Positions 12,067 to 24,162 of a DNA stretch of 64,000 nt are shown one piece after another. How positions within the stretch are numbered: position 1 is the first letter of the stretch; the number at the start of each line of letters is the position of its first letter. The position numbers were made by a program, and so were the translations under genes. Under the pieces are notes generated by a model that saw nothing but the letters and a program-made list of their open reading frames with translations, was not told the DNA's origin and did no database searches. The stretch comes from Siphonodentalium dalli (lineage: Eukaryota > Mollusca > Scaphopoda > Gadilida > Siphonodentaliidae), in NCBI GenBank assembly GCA_032622095.1, contig CP136066.1:65192609-65256608 (forward strand). Reading direction: 5' to 3'.

Positions 12067-13009
12067 TGGAATGACATTTGTGCGGTCATTATGCCTTTCA
12101 GAAATAGGGCATATTCTTACTTCTGCTTTGCGGCAATTCATGCCAAGAAGAAAGTATAATTATCCCCTTTGTTATTGACGGCTGTTCTAACATAAGCTGT
12201 GGTCGCCTAGTATACGCGTGGTTTCTCATGTTGCGTATCATACTTAAACCGACTCAAATTGGAACAACCAATGCCAGCTATATGCAATTACTCGGCTAAA
12301 ATCAATCGAGCACCATCATGAACCTCCGATAGGCTGGTACCCGACGTACGGGCGATTTCCGGTTTATCTTTTGCGAAAATTGCACATAATGGCCTGTAGA
12401 CAATGATGGATCATGGTCTAAAGAACTCCGTTTAGTGTATTGTCTGAAGAATATACCCAGTATATCATTACTAATACCAACTTGGCTGACACTGCATCGA
12501 CTACAGATGCGGAATCAATGGAGTGTTACAACGCACCTCCGCCAGGGGGAGCTAATATAAAAGAGCCTATTTCCGGCGTATCTCCGCCGACATTTCAAGC
12601 TACATAATGCATTAGCAGAACTTACAAGAGAACTCTCAAGAACCCGATACTCATTAAACCATAGCACCACAATAGCGTAGTAAAGCCCAACTAAATACTC
12701 GCGGGATGCGGCCATGATAACGTCATAATTGTGTAGAAAATTGGATCGCCCTTCCGGTGTTATTTTTACGACATTATCATTCGAACAAAGACAAGACCGA
12801 GGCACTTGAGTGTGATGCTGCTGAATATAGTTCCTATATAGAGGAACACAGTTTAACGGCTATGCATGTTTGAATACAATGTAAAATCCGCCATTATAGT
12901 CACCAGAGTCCGCAAAATGTCAGATCTTGAAATTTGAATTTGTTGGCGGAATTGGCCAGTTTGTTCTCGTGAAAATAAGCACAATACATGCTCATTTTGA
13001 ATGTCGCAT
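12067..13009. other. intergenic, nothing recognised
   Basis: Composition is slightly less AT-rich than average. A 96-codon frame at 12515-12805 (minus) has no recognisable domain and no splice context I trust. Confidence 0.4.
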
Positions 13010-13328
13010 TTTAGGCCCATATATAGAGCGTATTTGTGCGTAAACTCGGCGTTCAAAACAGGCCTGTGTAGTGCTTATTTCAATACGAAATAAGCCCATA
13101 TTGCAACTCTTTAATCTATGTTTTCATGGATACGACTAATCAGATTCACGCTCTTTAGTATGTGTTTTCACTGCGGCCCTCGCCATTCAACGGAATACCG
13201 GGTACAAGCTCAGTATTGGCTCATTTTATAAAAATAAGTCCAATATGAACATGTGTGAACATGTACGTCCAATATGAACCTATTTGCATGAGGACTTTGA
13301 GGATAGGAAATATGGGGGGGGGGGGGGG
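13010..13328. repeat. dispersed repeat family R, AATAAGC subfamily (copy) with poly-G tail
   Basis: Has 'ATTTCAATACGAAATAAGCC', the core 'CACGCTCTTTA..TTCACTGCGGCC' with 'CGCCATTCAACGGAATA', and the 'CCAATATGAACCTATTT..GAGGATAGG' end. A 15-nt G tract follows at 13314-13328. Confidence 0.65.
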
Positions 13329-13757
13329 TACAAATGAAAAAGATGAATGGTAGGATTCTGGTGCAAAACAAAAATGGACGAGAAGCTAACAGTATTGCAT
13401 AAGCTGAGATAGAGCTCACCCCACTATACAAGCGCGAATGAAGTGTTTCTGAAACTAATCGATGAACTGACATATTCAAGAGTTATATTGTGGTTACATT
13501 TGCACGAAAATTTGCTGCGCCCCGCGAACAGAGATACAGAAACAAATTTGAGCTACAGGAATCAAAATCGTGCTACGAAAGACAGTTACCTTGAAGGCTA
13601 TAAATAAAAAATTACCGGGAGGAATCCTTGTCGTAAAAATAATTGTCCAATAAACGTGTTCATGGCAATAAGATCAAATGAAACGGCTACATATGTGTTT
13701 TACCTCGGGGAACATTCGAAAAAATAAGAACGGCTATATGGTATATGTATGTTGCTG

Positions 13758-14443
13758 GCATTATTTGACACCTGTCGCATAATAAACTACTACTGATAAG
13801 AATTACGAATAGCTATAATAGTAGTCGCAAAATGAACTACTACTGATAAGAATTACGAATAGCTAACAGTAGTCGTATACAAAACTACTACTGATAAGAA
13901 TTACCAATAACTAGTAGTATAGGCGTACATTTTTCGGACAGTCTAAAATCAGTTTTTCGCAGAATTGACGAATACGAGTGCTTTTGAGAGAAAATAGTGC
14001 CGTTCAAACTTGCTGCCACTCGCCGCTATGTGATATGATTCTGTTAGCCGTGATAATTGGGTAATTAATTATATTGTGTTCATGCCATAGTCTTTGGTAA
14101 GCTCGATGATTGTACGAGGAGTACCCATGCTTGGCTTCTCGTAATTTCCTATTCTTAACCCTTTCAGTGCCAAGTCCGATTTTTGTATCAACCCATATTT
14201 CCTTGATCATTTTTCAAATTCAAAAACATATTTATTGCGAAATATATTTAATACTGATTGTATTGGTTGTTGAAAATAGACTGTAATCAAGATGGTTATT
14301 CATGTTGTTATATCACATTATTATAATCAATAAATTTGAAAAATGATCAAGGAAATATGGGTTGATACAAAAATCGGACTTGGCACTGAAAGGGTTAATT
14401 ATTATCAGTAGTAGTTCATTGTTCGATATGTGTCAAATACTGC
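13758..14443. mobile_element. inverted-repeat element hosting a nested MITE
   Basis: Left end GCATTATTTGACACCTGTCG and right end, in reverse complement, GCAGTATTTGACACATATCG. Both continue into 'AACTACTACTGATAA'. A roughly 50-bp unit with that word is tandemly repeated three times at 13782-13918. The TTAA-flanked MITE at 14159-14394 lies inside and so inserted later. No clear target duplication or coding region was found. Confidence 0.5.
14159..14394. mobile_element. piggyBac-like MITE, subfamily 2 (copy D, intact)
   Basis: A 236-bp element flanked by TTAA on both sides (14155-14158 and 14395-14398). Terminal inverted repeats of about 60 bp begin CCCTTTCAGTGCCAAGTCCG and contain 'TTGTATCAACCCATATTTCC'. 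The central 85 bp (about 14220-14306) is nearly identical to the centre of the quite different MITE at 14609-15116. Shares termini with the intronic copy at 24163-24392. Confidence 0.85.
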
Positions 14444-14608
14444 ACTGATACAATTTGGGAATTCACTGACACGAGCCCAAAACCAACATTGTCCAGCCAT
14501 ATATAACCACCGTCATTTCCTACTGCTTCACAAGTTCCATGCCTCCCGATTGGCTAAGAATCCAGTGAGTGCGTTTTTGTCGTGCCATCAAACCGGGTCA
14601 TATGCATC

Positions 14609-15116
14609 GAAGTCACCCCTGGTCAAGTGGTCATGCTAATGTGCTATGCTGTGGTTGGGTCCTGCTGAATTTCTATGATGCTGTTATGGCAAACTGATGC
14701 TTTAACAAAAAGTACCGTTAATTTTTTAATTTGACTTTTTCGCGGTGATCCCGATAATCTAAACATATCCAGGAATACCCATGGAGTATGCTTATCGAAC
14801 ATTCAAAAACATATTTATTGCGAAATATATTTAATACTGATTGTATTAGTTGTTGAAAATAGACTGTAATCAAGATGGTTATTCGTGTTGTTTTAGAAAC
14901 ACCAGCGCAGGCATTAATATATTTTTCAAAAAATATATATGTTTTTGGATGTTTCATACACACACTGGTTCTTTCTCAAATCGCTCGGTTTAGCCAAACA
15001 ACGTAAAAATAACAACTTTCGAAATAATAACGGTACTTTTGCCCTACCCGCATCATAGAAATTCAGCAGGACCACAAGCATCATAGCATATTAGCAGGAC
15101 CACTCGACCAGGGGTG
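14609..15116. mobile_element. long-TIR MITE in the probable Six3/6 3' UTR
   Basis: About 75-bp terminal inverted repeats. The left begins CACCCCTGGTCAAGTGGTC and the right is its near complement, both running through 'CCTGCTGAATTTCTATGATG'. A 5-bp target duplication GAAGT lies on each side (14604-14608 and 15117-15121). The inner region 14803-14890 matches the core of the TTAA MITE at 14159-14394. On the minus strand it offers the first AATAAA after the Six3/6 stop codon (14814-14819), so it could supply the gene's poly(A) signal. Superfamily undetermined. Confidence 0.7.
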
Positions 15117-15195
15117 GAAGTGAGCGAATATCTTGTCGATGTTCTTTCGAATGGATAACACGATAAGCAACAATGTATAGAAAGCACATCTCTAT

Positions 15196-15406
15196 CTAAG
15201 GCGAGGGACAGTCTGAGTCTGATCCTACATCCGGGTACTCTTCACTAAATGTCGGAGAGCCACAGTCGAGGCGGTCGGACTCGCTGTGTGCGCTCTCGTC
15301 TTGCAGCGAGTCCGAGAATGCCTTTTCACTTTCTGATTTGTTCATTGACAGGTCAAGACACTCGTATTCTTTATCCTCCTTATTCTGTGGTATCTTGTGT
15401 TGTATC
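15196..15406 (-). CDS. six3/6: Six3/6 homeobox gene, exon 2 (C-terminal end)
   Basis: Last coding exon of the gene whose exon 1 is at 25690-26267. On the minus strand the acceptor is TTCTCATGCAG (AG at 15408-15407) and the exon starts at 15406. The single base G completes the codon begun by exon 1's final AG, giving Arg193. It then encodes residues 194-262, starting Ile-Gln-His; Lys-Asn-Arg-Ile/Leu-Gln-His follows the homeodomain in known Six3 and optix proteins. Exon 1 (578 nt) plus exon 2 (211 nt with TAG at 15198-15196) is 789 nt, exactly 263 codons. The tail is short, acidic and serine-rich, with repeated Ser-Asp and Ser-Glu pairs and a Cys-Pro-Ser-Pro end, and no second domain. It is far shorter than the tail of fly optix. 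The GC-richer codon use stands out from the flanking DNA. Seen: splice signals, phase, junction residues. Inferred: that no further small exon lies within the intron. Confidence 0.88.
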
Positions 15407-15927
15407 CTGCATGAGAACAGATTCAGGTTAATTTAATATCAAATTACCATATACATCAGGGATGGGTTTATATATATGTACGTGTGTTTGTGGAAAGAGT
15501 GGGCGGTAATACATGTTCAGGTGTTATCATTGGCATACTATATTTATGGGGGGTCTATTTCATATGGACAATATAATTCACAGCGTGCAATTACGCGGTT
15601 CGGAAGAAAATCCGGTTCCCGGTAGTTTTTCCTCCGTTCCCGGTTCTCATTTCTAGTCGAAGTTTTATGGCGGAAAATCGTTCTAGACAATGCACAATAT
15701 ATTAAGGTAAATATGTTATTTCTTCATTTCAACTATAATGGATGGGATATTTAATCGTAGATATATCAATAAATATAAACCCATTAGGTCTTGATTTTTT
15801 TTACGAAAACAACTCCTGCGAAGTAGCAACCAAAATATCTCAATGGGTGTACATCACAATATTCACCATTTGGGAGCTTCAATCTGAGTCTATGTCTGCC
15901 ACAGTAGATGAGACCACGTCGAATGAG

Positions 15928-16001
15928 GTCCCAAGAGGGTGAATTTGGTGATGCTAGCCAGCTATGCGGGATAGCGTCATTAAATTCACCCTCTGGGAAC
16001 C
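15928..16001. repeat. 74-bp inverted repeat in intron
   Basis: Arms of about 28 bp with the word 'AGAGGGTGAATTT' on the left and 'AAATTCACCCTCT' on the right. A related half-arm, 'TTAAATTCCCAGAGGG', occurs at 63288-63304. Possible small MITE. Confidence 0.5.
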
Positions 16002-17670
16002 TGCAAATGACAGGCACATTAAACTCAGACTTGATAACGATTGAGGTCGGTATAGGTTACGCCTCGGTGATTGCATATATCTTTTCCTCAAGTACAAATA
16101 GCTGAAAAGTCGATTTTCTGTTCAATTTCTTTTTCATTGTTTCAAATAGCAGTGTATCTGATCAATATTCTATGAATACGATATCATATCAAATGAACAC
16201 CAACCATTGCTACACTGTTCAGTCATTTATGGTGGAAGCATAATAAGTGTGCATGATAGCGGGGATGGGTGGATTTCCCATACAACGCCGTGCCATGCAA
16301 GATTAAGTATGCATAAGATCATAGTTATCCGAGGAAACGGAACAATATGTTCTATATACCCATATACAAAGAACCACAAAAGAAGTAAATTCTTATACTC
16401 CGGATCATGTACTTGCTGCCGCATCACTGAAATTCGATTCCAATCTTTTGTTTCAACAACGCGATAGTTTCGCCAAGCGATTCAAAAAGAATTTTGTTAT
16501 GCATCAACAAATCGAAATTACATGCACTCAAGTTCCCGCATGGTGTTCAGTATAAGGACGTCTGTGTCCTATCAGAGTTTGCTAGAAAATGATATTCAAG
16601 GTAGCAGTACACAAGTCGCATAAATTTTGACAATCTTGGGAGGGGGTATATAGTGTGCTTCAATTTGATGCTGACCCATTGTCATATTTTGTTTATTTAA
16701 AGTGATGTCAAACACTCTGGTATAGGGTGATCAAATATAAATTGAGAATAATCTTGCTCAAAGTATAGTTATTTTTGTTTACGAATATTAATCCAAATTG
16801 ATAACATACGCCGTCATTATCAAATATTAATTAAATGCAATGACTCCCGATGGCGAAATAAATTGTGTTAGTTTACCGCCGATAGTTGCGTCCCGAATCG
16901 AGATGTAAATATTTACAATTGAGCGTGCTTCAGACGTTGTTTTCTATGAAGTGGTAGGTCGATTTCTTTGACATTTTCTGCTACATTCCCCAGGTTTGCA
17001 TAGCGCATGCGTACTAACTTTTTCACGCATCCGAACAAGCCCATAATATGTCGTTACAGGGGTAATGTACGCCATTTTCAATAAATTCCCGGTGATATCA
17101 ACGATTTAATATCGATGATATATAGAACACAAAGTAATTTGAGTTGAAGATGTATTCTTTAAACGTTCAGGTTAATAGGTTATCTTAAAATCAAAGTTAA
17201 TAATTTGATATAAATTTAATTTATGGCTGGAGCAACGCGTGAGACACATGATTGTTGTACAAATATATGTTGATACTCAAGCCACTCACTGACTAGTGAC
17301 TATACGGTGACTTAAATGAGTATATTTACACACTAAGTGTTGTCATTACTAAATCCAGCATTCTGATTGGTCGGCGCCCACGTGGCTAGTTGCAGTTATT
17401 TTTCGGTGAATGCGCAACGCCTCATAACACCAAGCTAATAACACCATCGATACGTCATTAGGTTTGGAAAGACGAACGCGTAATGTTTTGGGCGCATTTG
17501 GACTCGCGCAGGATTGACTTAATACATCATCGGGTTTCAATATGAAGATAAATTGTTCCTATTAACTTTTGGCAAGGGTGCTATTGGGTATTTTGGGCTG
17601 ATCTTGTCACGATACACTTTTCGATTTAAATATATTTACAAAAGTGGCTTTCTCGCTAAATGTATATAAA
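16002..17670. other. intron interior, nothing recognised
   Basis: AT-rich, mostly unique. Two overlapping open frames (16207-16467 plus, 16227-16427 minus) have no domain. No repeat family of the window is seen here. Confidence 0.45.
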
Positions 17671-17831
17671 TATAAGGATTAACTGTCATGTGGACTATTT
17701 TTATGGAGATGTAACGGTGAGGTAAGTGGTCATAACTTGTATGTAAAACCCTTCGGGTTTACACAAGTTATGTCCACTTACCTCACCGTTACATCTTCAT
17801 AAAAACAGTCCACATGACAGTTAATCCTTAT
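17671..17831. repeat. 161-bp near-perfect hairpin in intron
   Basis: Arms of about 77 bp starting TATAAGGATTAACTGTCATG, with their complement at the end, joined at AAACCC-TTC-GGGTTT. Only a few mismatches. The stem contains 'ACGGTGAGGTAAGTGG'. Most likely a recently arrived MITE; a small-RNA hairpin is an alternative. Transcription of Six3/6 would place it in the pre-mRNA as a strong stem-loop. Confidence 0.75.
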
Positions 17832-18286
17832 ATATAGGACTGATATGCATAGAATATAACATTTATTTGACACATTTTCTTGAAAACTGTCCAAAAATTA
17901 CTCAACAACGACAATTGGTATTTTCGCAATCCGGCTAATCTGCCATCCGTAACATAAAAAACAGATATCGTATATAGCAATTTCAAAATATTGTTTATTT
18001 GCCAACTGCAGACAAAAGTCATAGGTGGGCACACGGTGTCGGCATTCATTGAATATGAATGTCATGTTACTCGTCCAAATTTCTTACTTGTTTGTTTACT
18101 TTTACAACTTTGTAAAATAATTAATCCATCAAACCAGTAATGTACATGTTCGCAAACTATGTAAGACAAACTAAATATATCTATTATTGTTGCACTAATA
18201 ATATGCAAACCACACGTGGAACTGATTATACTTATAAAATGATGGTGTCTGTGATACTATAGTAAGTTTGATGACTAAACTATATC

Positions 18287-18391
18287 TCCGTCTCCTTCTG
18301 TCTCTCACACGCTATAGCGATCACGACCACACACACTCAACCTCGTCTCTCTCTCTCAATCTCTCTCATTCTCTCACACGCTATCTCTCTA

Positions 18392-18444
<53 letters not shown>

Positions 18445-18574
18445 CTCTCTCTCTCTCTCTATATATATATATCTCCCTCTCTCTCTATATATATATATAT
18501 AGCGATCACGACCACACACACTCCACCTCGTCTCTCTCTCAATCTCTCTCATTCTCTCTCTCGCTATCTCTCTA

Positions 18575-18634
<60 letters not shown>

Positions 18635-18807
18635 CCTCTCTCTCTCTCTCTCTCTGTATATATATCTCCATCTCTCTCTCTATATATATATATATATAGC
18701 GATCACGACCAAACACACTCCACCTCGTCTCCCTCTCTCATTCTCTCTCATTCTCTCTCTCGCTATCTCTCTATCTCTCTCTCTCTCTATATATATAATA
18801 TATATAT

Positions 18808-18875
<68 letters not shown>

Positions 18876-18906
18876 CTCTCTCTCTCTCGCTCTCGCTCTC
18901 GCTCTC
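18287..18906. repeat. higher-order CT/TA microsatellite array
   Basis: Three units of about 186-197 bp begin with 'AGCGATCACGACCA' at 18315, 18501 and 18698. Each continues with 'CCTCGTCTC', then (CT)n, then (TA)n. All open frames here (Arg-Glu or Ser-Leu and Tyr-Ile repeats) are artefacts. Confidence 0.9.
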
Positions 18907-19179
18907 TAATCCACTCGTGATAAAATGTATACACGCGCGGCTCGGAATATACTGTGCTATTGTTTCGGAGGTTAGCCAGTACGTATGAACTGAAACCATA
19001 TTGTCAATTATCGGCCTATCGTAACGCCACTTGGTACATGAAAACCCTAAGGCACGAAAGTGTTACCATCATTATATATTGAGATTCGACTACTTTCTGA
19101 CTAATATGATTTAGAGAATTACATTTCAAGTACATTGTCCTGATGTGGTCCTAGTGTAACCTTTTGAGAGATCTAAAAT

Positions 19180-19620
19180 CGATGAATGTGTCCCTTTTCA
19201 CACCCTTTCCAGCACATCTCTCTTCCTTCTCGGATCGATGGCCTAACGATTGTTGCCATTAAACCTCCAAACGTGCCATCCTATTCCCAATGGGCTCGGA
19301 GTCAATGAACGTACACTAGATAAACCGTACTCGTTTGTAATTCGAGGAAGCCGTTCTTTTATTCGCGTCAATTCAGCGTTAGTGCACCGATCTATCGTTT
19401 CCGCGGTTTAATGTTTCGTGCTCATTAATCACTGATTATTTTCGTTATTATATGTGTGCCTTAAACGATCTCGTTTTAGGGGAGTTAATTAGATGAGAGA
19501 AAACCGCCGGGCGAAGAGGGGCCAATAACATCGATTAGAACAGGAGTGATAGGAAAATGGCCTCGATATTTACTCGGTCGTCCTATTGATTAGCACTTAA
19601 AGTGGCACATTTTGCCACAT
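19180..19620. promoter_or_regulatory. candidate intronic enhancer of Six3/6
   Basis: About 440 bp of balanced, non-repetitive sequence in a repeat-rich intron. It contains several homeodomain-type ATTA/TAAT words ('CATTAATCACTGATTATT', 'GAGTTAATTAGATGAG') close to GC-rich words ('AACCGCCGGGCGAAGAGGGG'). No open frame of significance. The assignment rests on composition and location and needs cross-species conservation to hold. Confidence 0.3.
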
Positions 19621-22033
19621 TTATGATATGTTCGGGAATGTTTTATACATACAATAGTCTTCAAGCCTCAAAAGTAATATGCTAATGGTGTGCTTCTTCA
19701 AATCACGGGGACTAATAGGTCGAAAAATACACGAGCTTCTTTACTGATACATGTTATTCCTTGGATGCGATAACTTCAAGCTTCATTGTAGATCCCCGGA
19801 GCACATACATTGTCGGTATATTTCACATATTTAACGACCTATTAGGAAAGTGTGGTGATTAAAGCTTGTGTATCGCTTTAACTCTTTACAATGAACATCT
19901 TTATCGAAACATAAGATCAAATTAAATGCAAGAGGTGTATGGCGTACGTCTGTCGACAAACCCGTATTAGCCGTGAGAAAATCACACACACCCGTTTGGC
20001 CAAATAGGCCAAATATAATCGTTTGATATCCGAAAACGATACATCGCACACAAAAGTAAAAACGCGAGGGCTTCTTCTCTATTGAATTCCACAACAGAGT
20101 GGGTCAGGCCTCCGAGCAATTCGGGACTTCTTTTTCAAAACATCGATTGTTTAGAATGTTTAAAGTTTGGAAGTTTATTTTTAAAGGGTATTTACATTAT
20201 AAGTGATATTGCAGACAGTAGTCTATCGTAAGTGCCTCTTGTGGGGTATTCACGTATATAGAGTGTATACGTTGGTCTAGTCATGCGAATGACTTACAAT
20301 GTGGTGGACAATATGGCCGACGTGTTACAATAAGCGGTGAGCGTCGTACTTATATCACGACCAACAATAGCTCGGTACCTAATCCACTTTGTTACAATCC
20401 CATATGATAATAGCCCGCGGTATACCGTCGTTTGTTCAGCTATTACACCACAGCTTCATAATAGCGTTAGCATTATTTTGTATTCAGCCTTCCTACCTTT
20501 AGTATTTTCATATTCGTTCGTTTTGGCGCTATACACTTTCTTTAAAAGTGTTGTAATTTCATGATCCTTTGTTGATAGGAATGCCCGTATTTGCCCAATT
20601 AGATATGATATTCTGGTATGTGCTACGACGGCCGCATAATATTCTGCGGTGCACTAGAACGGTCGCCCAACATTTGCGTTCGAAATGACGCTTCTATCCA
20701 TGCACTAAACTGCAACTTTTCAACTTCTCAATGTTTGGCCACAAATATTACAAAGCGTCACGTACCATGTCGATATTATAGATTTCGAGATGTGTTGTTG
20801 CACACATGCAATGTTTGACCTATAAAAGAAACTTTTTGTTAAATTCCTCACTATGTGGTAAAAATAAGAGCGTTTCTGTCGAAGTTGAAAACGGCTAATA
20901 ATGCATTGATTTCACTTCATAAATAGTTTCAAAGTTTATACATAAGTATTTCGTGAATGGATCGACCTATATATGGTGTCTCTAGAACGTGACACATGTA
21001 ACAATTATACTATGTTCCATTTGAGATGCGAACATTATATTCCGCTTTAATGTTTATGTGATCGATACCTCGGCGGGAGACAACTAGTGTGGGATGTGCT
21101 CATCTTCTCGTTCGACATGGCTCGATTCCTGATTCGTAGCATCGTACCGGGTGGCGAGAAATTGAGTCGGATACCATAAGTATCACGTTGTGTCTTCTCG
21201 GAAAATGTTTCAGATATTCAGTACACTATCGACTCTTATGGTATCTGACTGCGCCCTATTACCCTACCCGCTATATCGACTATGTTGGTATCCCGCTGTC
21301 ATGCATTTCAATCTGTGCCCGCCAAAGGTGTCTGTTCGATCTGATTTTTGTGACATTATGGTTTACCGCTGGGAACGTCGATAAACCTATTGTAGACCTT
21401 TCACGCAAATGAAATCTCAACCGATTAGGTGCAAGGCCACGTGTCAAACGGCTTGTGTACCAAGTATACCAGTCCTGTATCCTGCAGAGGTGGCGGAATC
21501 GATGAAGGGCAAGGGGTACAACTATCGGAATGTTCTGGAGACATTCCTATTTCCCTCGAATGTGAAGGATCCCTTGATATCAAATACAATTACTTTTGTC
21601 CATGTACTGTTACAAATGTTTCAAGAAGTATAATAATTTTAATAGAAAATGCCCAACTTCATATAGTAAGATAATTTTAGTGTTCTAGCTATACATCAGT
21701 CGCACAGTGTACTTCTTAATATGGGCAACGATGTGAGTCCAGGACATGCTCAACTTCATATTAAGTTGATTTCCCCATGTAAATTTCATACATTTTTAAG
21801 GGATGTTGAAGGCCCCGTGTGTATGCTATATATTCAGCGAAGAATTCCAGATTTTTAAATGGTGTGCAAATTACTTATCTGAGCTTATCAAATATAAACA
21901 GCTTCAGGATTTTCAGTGAAATGACATAACTTAAATATGATTTATTTTGAGCATATATTTTGTGACAATCATGTAGGTTAGGCGCCATATATATATAGAC
22001 GATGTATTCGTAAATTTTATATTTCTTGAAGAA

Positions 22034-22083
22034 TTTGTACTGTATTTGTACTGTATTTGTACTGTATTTGTACTGTATTTGTA
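22034..22083. repeat. 11-bp tandem repeat (TTTGTACTGTA)
   Basis: About four and a half units in a row, followed by 'TTTGTAATAATAAATG', a word that recurs at 22605-22622. Confidence 0.85.
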
Positions 22084-22164
22084 ATAATAAATGGACAAAG
22101 GAAATATATCGATATCGATTGTTCCTGTTTGTTGGATACAAAGAAGAATGTCTCGATACTTTAA

Positions 22165-22413
22165 CCCTTTGATGACTGCAGCGTCCAGAATATGTATGAA
22201 GACCCTGTGCCAATGCATTCTCTTATATATGTGAGTAGACCATATGTCGCCTCGCATATATAAGAGAATGCTTTGGCCTAACAATATTTACCTTGCAAGC
22301 CAGTGCATTCTCTTATATATGCGAGGCGATATATGGTCGACTCGAATATATAAAAGAATGCGCTGGCAGAGGGTATTTAATGCTGCACCAGCGCAGCACC
22401 CGTCTTGAAAGGG
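22165..22413. mobile_element. piggyBac-like MITE, subfamily 3 (copy E) with two palindromic modules
   Basis: A 249-bp element with TTAA on both sides (22161-22164 and 22414-22417). Ends: CCCTTTGATGACTG and, in reverse complement, CCCTTTCAAGACGG. It contains two diverged palindromic modules at 22209-22277 and 22299-22367 in opposite orientation, with a 21-bp spacer much shorter than in other copies. In the Six3/6 intron. Confidence 0.8.
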
Positions 22414-24162
22414 TTAAATATTCATGGGCACATTGGTTGTACCTGTTTGAGATATAAATATGCAGTCCCATGTTTAAAATGCCATAAATTATTCACATAT
22501 ATTGGATGGCAATCTTTTTATTTTAATCTTGGGAAAAGATGATGGGAACATATCTGTTTGGTAATGATTGCGATTTCCAAGGTATTTATATTGTATATAT
22601 ATTGTATTTGTAATAATAAATGACAGGGGCCAAATAATTGTATTTGATACAAAATTAAGTTTGTAATAGTTTGGTTGATATTATTAAAAAGTATTCCATA
22701 TTACAACAGGATATTATGCATTTTATACCGAAAAAAGAATATTTTGTTCGATGTGTTCGATCTTAACTGCTTTCATTAAGGTTCTGTGCTGTTCACGAAA
22801 TAGTCTAAAATAATTCGTTTATATATTTTGCTGATACCACAGCAACTGTATGGTGTTTTATTGTGTTGCAATGAACGTGGCAAGTCAGTTGTATAATTTT
22901 GTTTAATTGATATTTCAAGGAACTTCGATTGTGTTAAGGTGTAACAATTGATTGCATAATACATACCAATATATATACCAATCGAGTTATAATGAAAGAC
23001 TCGTTTGCAAATTTGTTGATGTTGAATGTAACATTCGTGAAGACATGGTCCACACAAGTGATATCGCGGTGCGTTAGTTCAAAGTATGGTTGATTTTCTG
23101 CATTAAATATAAGATGTGGATTGTATCTATAATATATATATACGATTGAAGCACACACGTGATAAATATATGATAATTGTGGATCTGGTTCATGTATATT
23201 ATTGTCAACAAATATTCTAGCGGTGTGGTTTTAAATATCCAAGCGCCCATCGGCATCGGCTATACATGTGTGAGAATAAATATATTACAATATATTTTTT
23301 AAATACTAGTTTTTATGCGTGATTTACTGACATTTATAACTAACAAGAACGGTGGCATACATAAGTGCTCGAACGTCACAATATTGGCTACTAGGTCAGC
23401 GACTCTCGGTAATCTACAAATCTACAATTTCACTCCACATCTGTATCGGTCTTCAGTGAATTGATCGTTGGGTCCATCTGTGAAGAAACTCCTGCTTATT
23501 GATTATATTGATTATCTGACACGTCGCTATTATGAAGGCGGGTCTAAAACCATCGGTTCCCATTTACTACATATAAAATTCATAGCACGATGACCACACC
23601 ATTCTGCATTGCTAATTATAAGCAGGGGGTGCTCGGACTTCATCAATGCTTGGATAGGGAACTATTTCTTATGAATAGTTTTAGAGCTGATATCTGCTAT
23701 TTCATTGATCGCGATTTTCCAAAATTGACAAACTGGTTTGTAAATCATAATTATACTTTATCGATATTATTAAATGATCTGATAAGAAAACAACTTCAAA
23801 GTGGAATTTAAGACGAGCAAGTCGCCTCTATATGGGTAAAAACAAGTTTCACAAATAAATGTATTGACATAATTATGCATAATTTATATTCTCTGCGTGA
23901 AAATACGTACCGCAATGAAATGTATAGCCTCAAAAGAGGGGCGATAATTTAAATTAAAGAGCGTTTGTGCCTACTCTTTCCTGATAGGGAAGTCTGATGT
24001 GAAAATACAAGAATACTATATATGTACTGTTTTGTCATTGATTGTGTCTTCAAGGGCACGTGCATATGCTGCCAGCTTCTAAGACAAGTTATCGAATGAA
24101 ACTCTATTGAAATCAGATGGTACTGGAGAACCAAAAATTATGACTGGTTCACTCTCAATTAA
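22414..24162. other. intron interior, nothing recognised
   Basis: AT-rich. Short minus-strand frames around 22776-23256 have no recognisable domain. The word 'TAAAGAGCGTTTGTG' at about 23956 is one of many dispersed copies in the window. Confidence 0.45.

Noticed and set aside
15249-15431. 60-codon plus-strand frame over Six3/6 exon 2
   Set aside because: It is the shadow of the real minus-strand exon.
17671-17831. microRNA precursor
   Set aside because: The 77-bp near-perfect stem is too long and too perfect for a typical animal pre-miRNA; a MITE is simpler.
18268-18999. Arg-Glu, Ser-Leu and Tyr-Ile repeat frames
   Set aside because: Direct translation of CT and TA dinucleotide repeats.
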